Shown here: positions 23,135 through 34,042 of the stretch, one piece after another | Position numbering within the stretch: the first letter of the stretch is position 1 | How the letters are laid out: the number at the start of each line of letters is the position of its first letter | Assembly: GCA_030737875.1 (NCBI GenBank) | Contig: CM060911.1 | Span: 110,216,625-110,280,624 of the forward strand | Direction: 5' to 3' | Length of the DNA: 64,000 bases | DNA from: Allium sativum | Lineage: Eukaryota; Streptophyta; Magnoliopsida; Asparagales; Amaryllidaceae | Translations under genes and position numbers: made by a program | Notes under the pieces: generated by a model | Told to the model about the DNA's origin: nothing | Seen by the model: the letters and a program-made list of their open reading frames with translations, nothing else | Database searches by the model: none

Positions 23135-24236
23135 GATGCTCTAATGCCATGTCTAAGATTGCTTAGAATGTGAAGGTGTAGATGGAGGTGCATGAACATG
23201 ATGGAGAGCGATTGAAATGGAGAAGAAGCATGTACTAAGTCCTAGTCGACTGGTAGAATAGGACTCAACTCGTAACTTTACTAGTCGATAGAGATTTAGT
23301 CTATTTTTGACTGAGCACTCTCCTGTTATCACATTTAATCGAAATATCTACCAAACAGCTGGTAGATATTTCTAGATGACTTATGCGGCTTTGTCGAGAG
23401 AAATAAATGAACACTATAAATAGATCTAGGCTTTATTGTAGTATACATGCATCGTATACAAAACTTTTATTAAATTTTCTTCAGGATTTAGCCTTCAAAT
23501 TGAAATCCGTTTTGTAATTCTTTTCTATAGCAAGTAATAAAGATCACATCTCTTCAATATGGAATACACTATCTGCCGATAGTGGATAAACAATTATAAG
23601 TTTGGCCTGTGACTTATTCTTTTGTGTTTGTGCATTTGTGATTTGAACTTCTTGTGTTTTGAGATACATTATACATATATTAGTCTTTTGTTTGTTCTAT
23701 CTCACTAATTTGGCATGTTGAGCATTGATGATTACGCTTTAGCTCATTCCCTGAAATACCCAAAAAATAAAAAAATAAAATGGAGAGAGGGAGAGAAAAG
23801 AAAAGTACAAACATAAACAGAAACAATCAACAAAATTCTGCAATAATGTGGAAGTTCATCAGATATGGCTACCGAACAAGTTGTTGCTTTATGTCATTGC
23901 CATTAGTGCAAGTGGACAACATGAACTATAATCCAGTCAACTGAGTTGCAATATGTACTTCAAAGCCATTTTAGTTCATCTTATTCATGATTGAACTTAA
24001 AAGAACAGCGCTAAAACTACAAAGCTTGGTAGGTAATATATCAATAATTTAATCAAGAAGCTCTTGGCATAAATAAATTTATGAATGCAAAATGCAAATG
24101 GAAGTTGGTCTTCCTTCATCATTTATGATCAAACAATAATGCATCGATTCTTCAGTGTTTGTCTTATAGAAGGGCAAAATACAATAAGAAGATGATAAAT
24201 CATTTCAGGCTCAGCACAAGCAAGTTCAACCCAACA
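23135..24236. other. Intergenic sequence
   Basis: No coding frame, RNA gene or known repeat recognised. There is an A-rich stretch near 23761-23780. Confidence 0.5.
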
Positions 24237-24241
24237 ATACA

Positions 24242-24423
24242 TATTAGAGCAAATAACCTTTCGCTGATTCCTTTTTATACAAAATGAACGGCCCACATCA
24301 TATTGGGCTTAATGGGCTTGTACTAAGTGTTTGTTACTGATGCTATATAAACTATAGCTACCGTGTACTTCTATGATCCATCAGTTTTCAATATACAATT
24401 TTCACATTCTCGAATTTCTTACA
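24242..24423 (+). repeat. 5' LTR of the intact copia element
   Basis: It begins TATTAGAGCAAATAACC and ends TTTCTTACA. A TATA box (TATATAA) is at 24344-24350, so the transcript probably starts at about 24375-24385. Confidence 0.95.
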
Positions 24424-24838
24424 TGGTATCAGAGCGACATTGCCCAACGGCATTCACCAAAATACATCACCGCTAATTCAAACAAAAAAAAAAAAAAAAA
24501 AAAAAAAGAAGCTGTAGCTTTTAGTCTCCTCAGTTTATGCAATTTTGCATTCATCATCGGAGAGCTACCCATCTCTGATCATCGCACAGCGCCTGTTCTT
24601 ATCAAGATTGTGCGTGCCAGGCTGGAATCTTGTTCTCAGCGGCTACTACAATCTTTCTGGTCATCAGAGATTTTCCGCATCTCATCATTTGACTTCTTGA
24701 TGCAAAGAGTGCTAATTCTTGCATTCAAAGGAAAGCAAGAATCACCTCAGCACCACCTGTTTTCCAATCGTTTTCGTTTGTGTTGGCTGCCATTGATTAA
24801 CTGACCTCGCCACACACTTTACCTGCCATTTGTTCACC
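24424..24838 (+). promoter_or_regulatory. Primer-binding site and leader of the intact copia element
   Basis: TGGTATCAGAGCGACATT at 24424-24441 is the site for initiator Met-tRNA. An uninterrupted run of 24 A lies at 24484-24507 in the leader. An upstream frame (24373-24804) begins inside the LTR close to the likely transcript start and overlaps the leader out of phase with gag; I see no protein family in it. Confidence 0.8.
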
Positions 24839-27800
24839 ATGACTGGATCAAGCATTGATCAATCGACGGCAAATTCTGGAATAGGCAGTGCTGAACCGCC
24901 TGCAGCCCCTCTGACCCTCATTAAACCAAAGAGTCAACTCATTACGATCCCTCTTGATGAAGAGAATTTTCTTCTATGGAAATTCCAAATCGAAACAGCC
25001 TTGAAGGGGTATGACCTTCAAGATTATGTCGATGGAACTAAATCTGTGCCACCTGCCATGATAATCAACAAAGATGGTCAAATGGTTAGCAATCCTGCAT
25101 ATACACATCACCAAAAACAAGACAGCCTTTTATCATCTTGGCTGGTTTCATCCATCAACGCAAACTTGCTGTCTCAGGTGATAGGCTGCACTACTTCACA
25201 TGAAATATGGAGTACAATACAACAAATTTTCAATTCCCAGTCAGCTGCAAGAATCATGCATTATAGAAGGGAATTTCAGAATTCAAGAAAAGGTGACATG
25301 TCCATGAGGGAGTACATTTCTAAGGTCAAAACCCTATGTGACAAACTCAAGGCCGTGGGGCATCAAATCTCAGACAGTGAGCAGATTCTGACATTGACTA
25401 ATGGGTTAGATGAGGAATATGAATCACTTGTCACATATATCGCTACACAATCTGTCCTACCAGACTTGCAGTCTGTTTACTCAGCATTACTGGCACATGA
25501 AGGTAGGGTAGAACAAAGAAAAACTACCCAAAATGATTTTAGCATAAATCTTGCCTCGACATCAAAGAACCCCAATCAATCAAAGGGCTTACCTGGTTTT
25601 GGCAGAGGCAATAACCAGGGACAGAGAGGAAATGCAAACCAGAGAGGGAGAGGACGAGGCAGATCCAACAATGCACCAAGAATCAAATGCCAAATTTGTG
25701 ACAAACCTGGGCATGGGGCAAATAGATGTTATTTTAGATTCAATACTGATATAAATAATCCTCAGCAGACATATTTCAACCAAAGAAATGCCAATGTTAA
25801 CTTGGCACAGGCAAATCAGATTAGATCCAGTACAGAAACTTCAGCCATGTCAAGCAATACTGATGATACAAGCAAAAATGAGGATATTAACAGTGAGGAC
25901 TGGTTTCCAGACTCTGGAGCAACCAATCATATTACAAATAACCTGCAAAACCTGAATCTTGGAAATAAAAATTACTCAGGTACGCAAGTCATTTACACAT
26001 GTAATGGTGAAACCATGAATATATCACACACTGGAACAGGTTTTGTTAAAGGAAGAAGAAAACTGTTTCTTAATAATTTACTTAGGGTACCTAATGTCAA
26101 GAAAAACCTGATCAGTGTGTCTCAATTCACAAATGACAATAATGTATATTTTGAGTTTCACCCTACCTACTGTCTTGTTAGAGATTCTCTAAACAAAAAC
26201 ATTTTACTACAGGGTAAATTGGAAAATGGCTTATACAGGTTCTGCAGTATGCAATCAAAACCAGATCATGACAATAGTAATTGGTGTTGTAATGCTAGCA
26301 TTCAATTTTCTGGTATTAGTAATGTTGATGATTCTATAAATTCTAATTGTAATATCTCCTGTAATGAAAATGACATGATTAATTCTGATAATTCTAAAAG
26401 CAATGATATTAGCAGTGATCTTGACATTTGGCATTGTAAGCTTGGTCATCCTAGTTATGACATTGTGACAAGAATTTTAAACGATAACAAAATTGCTTAC
26501 AATCACATACCTATTTCTGGTCCTTGCACACATTGTCAACTTGGCAAAAGCCATAAATTACCTTTCAGCAGATCTAAAACCGTTTACAGCAACCCACTTG
26601 AATTGATAACAGCAGACCTATGGGGTCCTGCACCAGTATCCTCAAGACAAGGCCACAGGTATTATTTATCTATTGTTGATGCATGCACTAGATATACATG
26701 GATTTTCTTTCTAAAAGCCAAGTCTGAGACACATAATGTTATGCTACAGTTCATCAATTTCATAGAAAAACAAATGAGCTGTAACATAAAGGCAATACAA
26801 ACAGATGGAGGAAGTGAGTTTTTCCCTTTAAAAGGCCATTTTAACAGCAAAGGGATCATTCACAGAACCACTTGCCCCTACACATCTGAACAAAATGGCA
26901 TTGTAGAAAGAAAACATAGACATATAACTGAAACTGGACTGACTTTACTATCTAAGGCTTCTATGCCAATGAAATACTGGAATGAGGCTTTTGAAACTGC
27001 TGTATACTTGATAAACAAAATGCCTACAAAGATCTTGCAATTCAAATGTCCTCATGAGATGTTATATAATAAGAAACCAGACTATAGTATCATGAGAACA
27101 TTTGGATGCTTATGTTTCCCATGCCTCAGACCATATAACAATCACAAATTATCTCTCAGATCAAGCAAATGTACCTTTGTGGGCTACGGCAACAATCAGA
27201 AAGGATACAAATGCATGAATGATCAGGGAAAAATTATAATTTCTCGACATGTCGTGTTTAATGAGCATGTGTTTCCTTTTTCAGAAAAGAGAGACACAAA
27301 CAAACGAGTTAATGATCAACAAAGAGTTGTAATAGAGACTATACCAACCTTGCATGAATGGACAACACATACGGACAGAAATGAAGAAGCTAAACCTACA
27401 TCAGCTACCTTAACTGGTTCTAGCACTAGATCAGAATACAGCTCAAGTGACCACATGACTGATGATGATCTACCTCAGAGCCATGAGATGAACAGCCAAG
27501 AAAGTCATGGAAATGCCTCCACTACATCAGAAGTCAGCAGCAGTGACACTGAAGAGCCACAACAACAGCCTAGACACCACATGATCACTAGAGCCAAAAG
27601 TGGTATTTTCAAGCCAAAAATCTACAATGCTACCAGCAAGAACAGAAAAGACACTAAGCAGATAACTGAGCCAGTTACTTATGAGCAAGCAACAAAACAC
27701 AAGGAATGGTGTGATGCTATGGATGAAGAATACAAAGCCTTAGTCAAAAATGAGACATGGAGTTTAGTCGAGCCACCCAAAAACAAAAATATTGTTGGGT

Positions 27801-29227
27801 GTAAATGGACTTACAAATTGAAAAAGGATGCTGATGGTAATGTATGCAAACATAAGGCAAGGTTAGTAGCAAAGGGATTTTCTCAGCAATATGGGTTTGA
27901 CTTCAATGAGACATTTTCACCAGTGGTCAAGCCTACTACAATCAGAATAATTCTAAATGTAGCACTCAATAATGATTGGAATATTAGACAGTTGGATGTG
28001 TGCAATGCATTCCTAAATGGTGAGTTAAATGAAGATGTATACATGAGACAACCAATGGGTTACACATGCGTAGGCAAGGAGAATCATGTTTGCAAGCTGC
28101 ATAAGGCAATCTATGGGTTAAAGCAAGCTTCTAGAGCATGGTATATGAGACTCAAAGGTACACTTACAAGTCTGGGATACAAAGCAACAATATCAGATAG
28201 CTCTCTATATACAAGAATCACCAAGCAAAGCACTACATACATTCTGGTATATGTAGATGACATCTTGGTGACAGGAAGTGATCAGACTGAAATCAACAAA
28301 GTTGTGGATCAACTAAATAAACATTTTGCCATCAAAGACATGGGAGAGGTAACCTACTTCCTAGGGATACACGTGCAAAGAAAGTCCAATTCAGAAATAT
28401 TACTTTCACAAAAGAAATATGCTACAGACATTCTTATAAGAGCAAACATGGACAAAGCCAAGTCTATTACCACACCTATGATAAGCAACATTCGTCTATC
28501 TAAACATGAAGGTGAAACCATGGAAGATTGTAAACAATATCGTAGCATAGTGGGTGCACTTCAGTATTTAACTATAACCAGACCAGAGATTAGCTACAGT
28601 GTTAATAAAGTATGTCAATTCATGGCTAACCCACTTAACAAACATTGGATTGCAGTCAAACGAATTCTACGATACTTACAGGGTACTCTAGACTATGGCT
28701 TAGTCATACAAAAAGGAAAAGACATCAACCTGAATGCTTATAGTGATGCAGACTGGGCCAATGACCCAGATGACCGACGGTCAACTTCAGGCTACTGTCT
28801 GTTCATGGGACCCAATCCCATCTCTTGGTGTACAAAGAAGCAAGCCACCGTATCTCGATCCAGCACTGAAGCGGAGTACAGGGCCATAGCCTCGACTACA
28901 GCAGAAATTATCTGGGTGGAAGCCCTAATTAAGGAATTAGGGTTTCATTTTTCGAAGAAACCAAGACTCTGGTGTGATAATAAGAGCACCGTTTCTCTCT
29001 CAATGAACCCCATACAGCATTCGAGGACAAAGCACATCGAGATCGATCTTCATTTCGTCAGAGAGAAGACTGAGGCTGGAAGACTCGAAATTAGACACAT
29101 ACCAGCGTTCTACCAAAAGGCAGACATACTAACCAAGGCTTTATCCAGACATAATTTTGAGAGACTACGCGGAGAGCTTAAAGTTTTCAATGGCGGCGCA
29201 GATATCTCAAGAGGGAAGAAACCCTAG
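24839..29227 (+). CDS. Ty1/copia gag-pol polyprotein, uninterrupted
   Basis: The frame encodes 1462 aa from the first ATG of the frame (24839-24841, MTGSSIDQ) to TAG at 29225-29227. In order: gag with DEENFLLWKFQIE near residue 43; CCHC zinc knuckle CQICDKPGHGANRC near 284; aspartic protease DSGAT near 358; integrase with the WHCKLGHPS zinc-binding start near 530 and catalytic D in TADLWG (about 591), D in TDGGSEF (about 654) and E in NGIVERKHR (about 691); reverse transcriptase with YVDDILV near 1138; RNase H with SDADWAND near 1301, STEAEYRA near 1341 and DNKSTVSLS near 1381. All catalytic residues I can check are present and no stop or shift interrupts the frame. It supplies particle, cDNA synthesis and integration functions, so this copy may be able to transpose. 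Confidence 0.95.
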   Translation: MTGSSIDQSTANSGIGSAEPPAAPLTLIKPKSQLITIPLDEENFLLWKFQIETALKGYDLQDYVDGTKSVPPAMIINKDGQMVSNPAYTHHQKQDSLLSSWLVSSINANLLSQVIGCTTSHEIWSTIQQIFNSQSAARIMHYRREFQNSRKGDMSMREYISKVKTLCDKLKAVGHQISDSEQILTLTNGLDEEYESLVTYIATQSVLPDLQSVYSALLAHEGRVEQRKTTQNDFSINLASTSKNPNQSKGLPGFGRGNNQGQRGNANQRGRGRGRSNNAPRIKCQICDKPGHGANRCYFRFNTDINNPQQTYFNQRNANVNLAQANQIRSSTETSAMSSNTDDTSKNEDINSEDWFPDSGATNHITNNLQNLNLGNKNYSGTQVIYTCNGETMNISHTGTGFVKGRRKLFLNNLLRVPNVKKNLISVSQFTNDNNVYFEFHPTYCLVRDSLNKNILLQGKLENGLYRFCSMQSKPDHDNSNWCCNASIQFSGISNVDDSINSNCNISCNENDMINSDNSKSNDISSDLDIWHCKLGHPSYDIVTRILNDNKIAYNHIPISGPCTHCQLGKSHKLPFSRSKTVYSNPLELITADLWGPAPVSSRQGHRYYLSIVDACTRYTWIFFLKAKSETHNVMLQFINFIEKQMSCNIKAIQTDGGSEFFPLKGHFNSKGIIHRTTCPYTSEQNGIVERKHRHITETGLTLLSKASMPMKYWNEAFETAVYLINKMPTKILQFKCPHEMLYNKKPDYSIMRTFGCLCFPCLRPYNNHKLSLRSSKCTFVGYGNNQKGYKCMNDQGKIIISRHVVFNEHVFPFSEKRDTNKRVNDQQRVVIETIPTLHEWTTHTDRNEEAKPTSATLTGSSTRSEYSSSDHMTDDDLPQSHEMNSQESHGNASTTSEVSSSDTEEPQQQPRHHMITRAKSGIFKPKIYNATSKNRKDTKQITEPVTYEQATKHKEWCDAMDEEYKALVKNETWSLVEPPKNKNIVGCKWTYKLKKDADGNVCKHKARLVAKGFSQQYGFDFNETFSPVVKPTTIRIILNVALNNDWNIRQLDVCNAFLNGELNEDVYMRQPMGYTCVGKENHVCKLHKAIYGLKQASRAWYMRLKGTLTSLGYKATISDSSLYTRITKQSTTYILVYVDDILVTGSDQTEINKVVDQLNKHFAIKDMGEVTYFLGIHVQRKSNSEILLSQKKYATDILIRANMDKAKSITTPMISNIRLSKHEGETMEDCKQYRSIVGALQYLTITRPEISYSVNKVCQFMANPLNKHWIAVKRILRYLQGTLDYGLVIQKGKDINLNAYSDADWANDPDDRRSTSGYCLFMGPNPISWCTKKQATVSRSSTEAEYRAIASTTAEIIWVEALIKELGFHFSKKPRLWCDNKSTVSLSMNPIQHSRTKHIEIDLHFVREKTEAGRLEIRHIPAFYQKADILTKALSRHNFERLRGELKVFNGGADISRGKKP

Positions 29228-29244
29228 TTCATTTTGAGGCGGCG

Positions 29245-29426
29245 TATTAGAGCAAATAACCTTTCGCTGATTCCTTTTTATACAAAATGAACGGCCCACA
29301 TCATATTGGGCTTAATGGGCTTGTACTAAGTGTTTGTTACTGATGCTATATAAACTATAGCTACCGTGTACTTCTATGATCCATCAGTTTTCAATATACA
29401 ATTTTCACATTCTCGAATTTCTTACA
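29245..29426 (+). repeat. 3' LTR of the intact copia element
   Basis: Identical by eye to the 5' LTR. Its TATA box (29347-29353) points toward the FT-like gene. The sequence just before it (GAGGCGGCG, 29236-29244) is only a weak polypurine tract. Confidence 0.95.
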
Positions 29427-29431
29427 ATACA

Positions 29432-29992
29432 AGGTAAAAACAAGAACATGGATTTGCGCTATTTCGCACTTCTTAATTCACAGTAACTCACAGTCCGTGG
29501 ACAATTAAGGATGGATATTTAAGATATAACTATTCTCCTTCGATCCACATGCCTGAATTCATATCTGATTTCACACTCATTAGCATTGTTGGGCTACATA
29601 TCACCACAGTTTTTCATTTAAGTGAAAAATATTATTTACGTTCCTATTTTCATATACTACTGTCCAGACCTTGTCATCTTGCTTTCCCTTTTTCTTTTTC
29701 TTTTTTTGCTTCGGATGTTTTTGCTCTAGTATTCTTTTTCTTCCTCCAAATTATGGGTATTCGTCAGCGTTCAACATTAACCGTAGCTAGTATGATAAAA
29801 TTATTTTTCATTGACCGCTAGAAAGTTTTGTTTATTGTATGTTTGCTAAACCATATTGTGTGAAGTCAAAGAAATAAGAAACATGTCTATAATTAAATCC
29901 TTTTTGTAACATTTCAATTTTATGGGATGTCCCAGAAGGGACTCCAATTTTTTTTTTCTAGCATATCATTACTGATATTTAACAAACATTAA

Positions 29993-30024
<32 letters not shown>

Positions 30025-31754
30025 TAATAATAATAATAATAATAATATATAAAAAATCAAACTATATATATAGACACACACACATAGAACAGTCAATTTA
30101 GACACAAAATTACGAAATTTTAAATAAGACAAATATCCATTTTGCAAGCGTTGGTACAGATATTCATATTGATGATACTTTTTTTTGGAAATATTATCTG
30201 GCCGCCTATAAAACTTTAGCATACTCAGTTTGAACAAAGGCAGACTTCCTTTTTAATAACATCATTTTCAACTGCGATTTTGCGAATATAAAATCATAGA
30301 CGTGGGTTATATTGCTTTGATGAGAGATGGGAGCTTAATTTTTTTTCCGCTAAGACGGATGTGAGTTGTCTGTAGTATTATCACTTCTTGTAGGTTTCAG
30401 CTGATTGTCGAATGTAAAGGGAAGGAAAAATAAATGAAATAGATTTCGATACTGAGAATCTACCTTCACAGCATTGAGGTTGAAAAATACAAATTATGCA
30501 TTCATTATAAGATAATCAATTAATCAAAACTTTCTCTTACTTATACTATTTTATATCTTTCAACAATAATTTTCTAGAACCTTTATCATTGCTTCAATTA
30601 ATTGGTTAAGCTCCATGCATTATATTCTTTGGTTCTAGCAATTGCATAATAATTGAAAAAGAAAGTAATCAGGACTTCTTTAGAGAGGTGACAGAGATAT
30701 GCCGATCTTAGAGGTCGAATCAAATCAAGTACATATGTCACTCATTCTGAATCAAAGACTAGCCGAACATATACTTTATGCGGCTACTACGACAACCGAC
30801 TGTATGGCTGGTAGTTGAAATCGTTGACACTCAAAGTTGATGGTTGATCGAATCAATGGAATATATAAAATTTGAAGATATGATATTTGAAAATTTGAAA
30901 TTCTGAAAATTTCCAACATGTGATTGCAAGTAGAAGGCGTATATTGTTAAGAATCACTTGGAAAATGAATTTATCAACAGAGTTCAATACCAAACTTTTT
31001 TCCTGTTTTCTTTTTCTGGTTATTGACCATATGGGTGCAAAGATATATAAATAAATAGTAACTTCTGCCTATATACATTTAAAAGGAGGCAGATATATAT
31101 AACTTTGAAAAGGATAGGTTTACCTATTATTTGATAATTGTAACCTAATGTTGAGGCCTTTGGCAAGAAAGCGACAGAACTTGTTGTGTTAGGCTGTTCA
31201 AAATTGTGCAAGGTTCGTCCTACAACTTTGTTCTATTGCTGCTTGTTATCACAACTGTATGGTCATTATATATTTCATCAATTATCATACTGGTAATAAG
31301 ACAAACAGAACAAAATTCGCTCGAATATATCTGATATAATAGCCGAATCACATTGACATTAGAAATGTTCCTTTCTCCCCAGAATAGCAACTTCTTCCAG
31401 CAATCTCACACGTAAGCAAATAAAATTTTCATTCTCCATTCTATGATTCCTAAAGCCTGATGATAAAATAAAGAGAACCAAGACTCATGCCAGGCCTCAA
31501 AGTTTAACAGGTCAAAAGATGGCTAATTACTGTCTACCATATATGATACAAGCAGAAACTATAAGAATATTAAGATGAAGGAAGAAAACTAACCTACTTA
31601 AGATTACATATTGGCTCACCTAATTACGACCGAATAATGACTTAGAAAAAACAGTCCAAAGAGTTGCATGTAGTAAGGTTCTATTACACTTCCTATGATG
31701 TATGGTCACTCCTAAACATTCTCCATGCCTCAAAAGTAGATTCCAAATTTCCAC
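29432..31754 (+). promoter_or_regulatory. Upstream region of the FT-like gene
   Basis: About 2.3 kb of AT-rich sequence lies between the copia element and the FT TATA box, with no coding frame recognised. It includes an (AAT)n microsatellite at 29992-30047. It presumably holds proximal control sites of the FT-like gene, but none was identified with confidence. Any element that formerly lay further upstream is now separated by 5.2 kb of copia sequence. Confidence 0.55.
29992..30047. repeat. (AAT)n microsatellite
   Basis: About eighteen AAT units with one AAC interruption near 30020. Confidence 0.9.
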
Positions 31755-31766
31755 TATATATATATA
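31755..31766 (+). promoter_or_regulatory. TATA box of the FT-like gene
   Basis: TATATATATATA lies 82-93 bp before the start codon, a normal distance for a short 5' leader. Confidence 0.6.
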
Positions 31767-31847
31767 CCCACTCGTTTAGAATGTCACTGCACCTGGGCTC
31801 AAATACTTGGTTAATTCAAGGCATTAATTGTTAGTGCTTACTTAAAA

Positions 31848-34042
31848 ATGTCGAGAGATCCTCTAGTTGTGGGAAATGTTGTAGGCGACATTTTGGATCC
31901 ATTTCACAAAACCGCTTCACTAAGGGTTATTTACAACAATAAGGAAGTTACTAACGGGTGTGAACTTAAACCGTCAACGGTGATGCGTGAGCCAGTAATA
32001 AACATTGGAGGGCATGATTCTAGAGCGCTGTACACCATTGTAAGGTTTAGATTATTTTTTGTTATCATAGATCATCTTTTACCATGCATACATTATATTT
32101 TTGTTGTGATAAAATTAAAAATATTAGTATGTCCCTTGAGTAAAACATAAGCGTGTGTGCGCAAGAATGTCTCATGGATGTAAGCATTAAAAAAGTGCTG
32201 ATATTTTATACTCTTTCCTTCTTCCTTATCATTTACTATATTCTGTTGTGGTATGAGGCTTGAAATGTTCTTTGAGTATAAATCATAAACCATATGCAAA
32301 TAAGTTTTGTTCACATCTGAGCTCTGCAGAAATTAAAGGGAAGTATATACCATATACCAATTAATCCTGTTAGAGAATATAACAGATGTATCCCAGTTAA
32401 CTCGCTAAAGCTTTGTATGAAAATGATGGGAGAAATTAAATGAGCTTTCAGTTCTAATAATCAGATGTCATAAGGATCAAACACAGCTTAAACATTAAGT
32501 CATTAAGATGATACATATTTGATTGGCTTTCCCACTTGAGGCAAGGCAAAGTGATGGGAGAGGAATCATACAACTCCACACTTGATCTATAATTATGTTA
32601 AGTTATTGACAGGCCATATCAACAATGTACTAAAAGTTCAGTAGAAGTACATGAATATATTTACCTAAAACTGATGATATTTTACTACAAGGATTGATTC
32701 TTTTGGTGTGAAATGTGATGCGGGCAAACGAATATATTTACCAGAACAAAAAAGTTTGCCGCTATACCTCAGTGTTATTTCATATAATTGCTAACGGCAA
32801 TCATTTTTTTTTAATCTACTAAAGGTCATGGTAGACCCAGATTCGCCTAGCCCAAGCAATCCAACTAAAAGGGAGTACTTGCACTGGTGAGAATCATGGT
32901 TCTTTAACTTTTCAGTCACCTTACTCAGTGTAAACACTATATTAATAAATCTGATACAATATTTGACACAAAATGTATTCCAATACATATCATGTAAATT
33001 TATTATCATGAATTCGTGTTTTTCTTTTCTTTTGAAGGATTAAACTAACAGACACTGAGTAAATACTAAATACATTATTAATTACGGTGATTGTTCAGGA
33101 AAACATTTCATCCATATCTCAGAAATTGTCATGATAAAATCTGAATAAAAAGCAAAAAATAAATTAAAAAACTAACTTTTTTTTGAAATCATTTAAGACC
33201 CACACTCCAACTGGCAAAGTCAACAATGATACGTTGATAGATAAGTTCACAATGTCCTTTCAAAAGAAAAAATATACAGAAAACTGTTTGCATTTTAACA
33301 TAATCGGAGACCAGTTTATTGATGTGTAAGATGAGACCGACCTCACATGGTTTATATAATAAGACTTTTTGAATGTGGGAAAGAAACATTCTCAGTATAG
33401 TGTATATTTTTATCTTTATGCTAGTATCTGATCAAACTTTCCAGGCAGCATACATCCATTGCATATGATAATTTTTCATAACTAAGTTAATCTTACCATT
33501 TGGGGGCGAACTTGTTGGAAAGACGCCAGAAGTTAAGCATCCTAAAATGTCATAGCAAAACGAAATTTTGAATAAACAGAAAACATGATGAAATCATGAA
33601 ACACTATATATGAGACGCCAATGCGATGAAATGGTTCCACCGTAGTGTGCTAAACATACGTTTCATGGATTTTATGTCTCGGCTATCTATTAATTTTATA
33701 CGTACTCACAGGATGGTGACAGACATCCCAGGATCAAAAGATGCAAGTTTTGGTAAGTCATGTCGTTGGATTTTCAAAATTGTCTATGAGTATCGAGTAA
33801 ACTGTGCTCAAATGATTTCAGGAAATGAGATTGTATCATATGAAAGCCCACAACCAACGGCTGGGATACATCGTTTTGTGTTCGTGCTGTTCAAGCAAAC
33901 TGTGAGGCAAACTGTCTATGCACCAGGGTGGCGTCAGAATTTCAATTCTAGAGATTTTTCAGCATATTATAACTTTGGACCTCCTGTTGCTGCTGTTTTC
34001 TTTAATTGTCAGAGAGAGAATGGTTGTGGTGGTAGAAGGTAA
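31848..34042 (+). CDS. FT: FLOWERING LOCUS T-like protein (PEBP family), four exons
   Basis: Exons: 31848-32039 (192 nt), 32825-32886 (62 nt), 33712-33752 (41 nt) and 33822-34042 (221 nt incl. TAA). All introns are GT-AG (785, 825 and 69 bp). The 62- and 41-nt middle exons are exactly those of the FT/TFL1 family. The product is 171 aa, starting [14 protein letters not shown]. Family marks: [11 protein letters not shown] (ligand-pocket Asp residues), [16 protein letters not shown], and the exon 4 loop [10 protein letters not shown]. The Tyr of REYLHW and Gln of GWRQN are those separating FT-type promoters of flowering from TFL1-type repressors (His, Asp). Arg in DSRALYT, Phe in ASFGNE and Arg in VRQTVY, which correspond to 14-3-3 contacts in FT, are kept. 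Odd: TV replaces the usual LG before RQTVY, and YYNFG replaces (L/I)YNLG. Known role: mobile florigen from leaf phloem to the shoot apex, acting with 14-3-3 and FD. Which paralogue this is, and whether it still promotes flowering, cannot be told here. Confidence 0.94.

Larger units (their letters stand above)
24237..29431 (+). mobile_element. Complete Ty1/copia LTR retrotransposon, probably Ale/Retrofit lineage, apparently intact
   Basis: Two 182-bp LTRs (24242-24423 and 29245-29426) read identical by eye, and the target duplication ATACA is present on both sides (24237-24241, 29427-29431). The primer-binding site TGGTATCAGAGC starts at 24424, immediately after the LTR. A single frame codes gag-pol. 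Element length without target duplications is 5185 bp. Identical LTRs mean very recent insertion. The LTRs begin TA, not the usual TG, and end CA. It lies 2.4 kb upstream of an FT-like gene and in the same orientation. Lineage is inferred from short LTRs and total size. Confidence 0.95.

Noticed and set aside
24373..24804. A 143-codon frame in the copia leader as a separate gene
   Set aside because: It starts at or before the likely transcript start, contains the A24 run as a poly-Lys stretch and has no recognisable domain.
24830..24838. Start of the copia frame nine bases earlier
   Set aside because: The codon at 24830 is TTG. The first ATG in frame is at 24839 in a good context (TTCACCATGA), so I start there.
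33626..33714. Open frame running into FT exon 3 from the left, giving a different N-terminus
   Set aside because: The upstream part is intron 2. The family exon 3 begins at 33712 after a clear CAG acceptor and joins exon 2 in phase.
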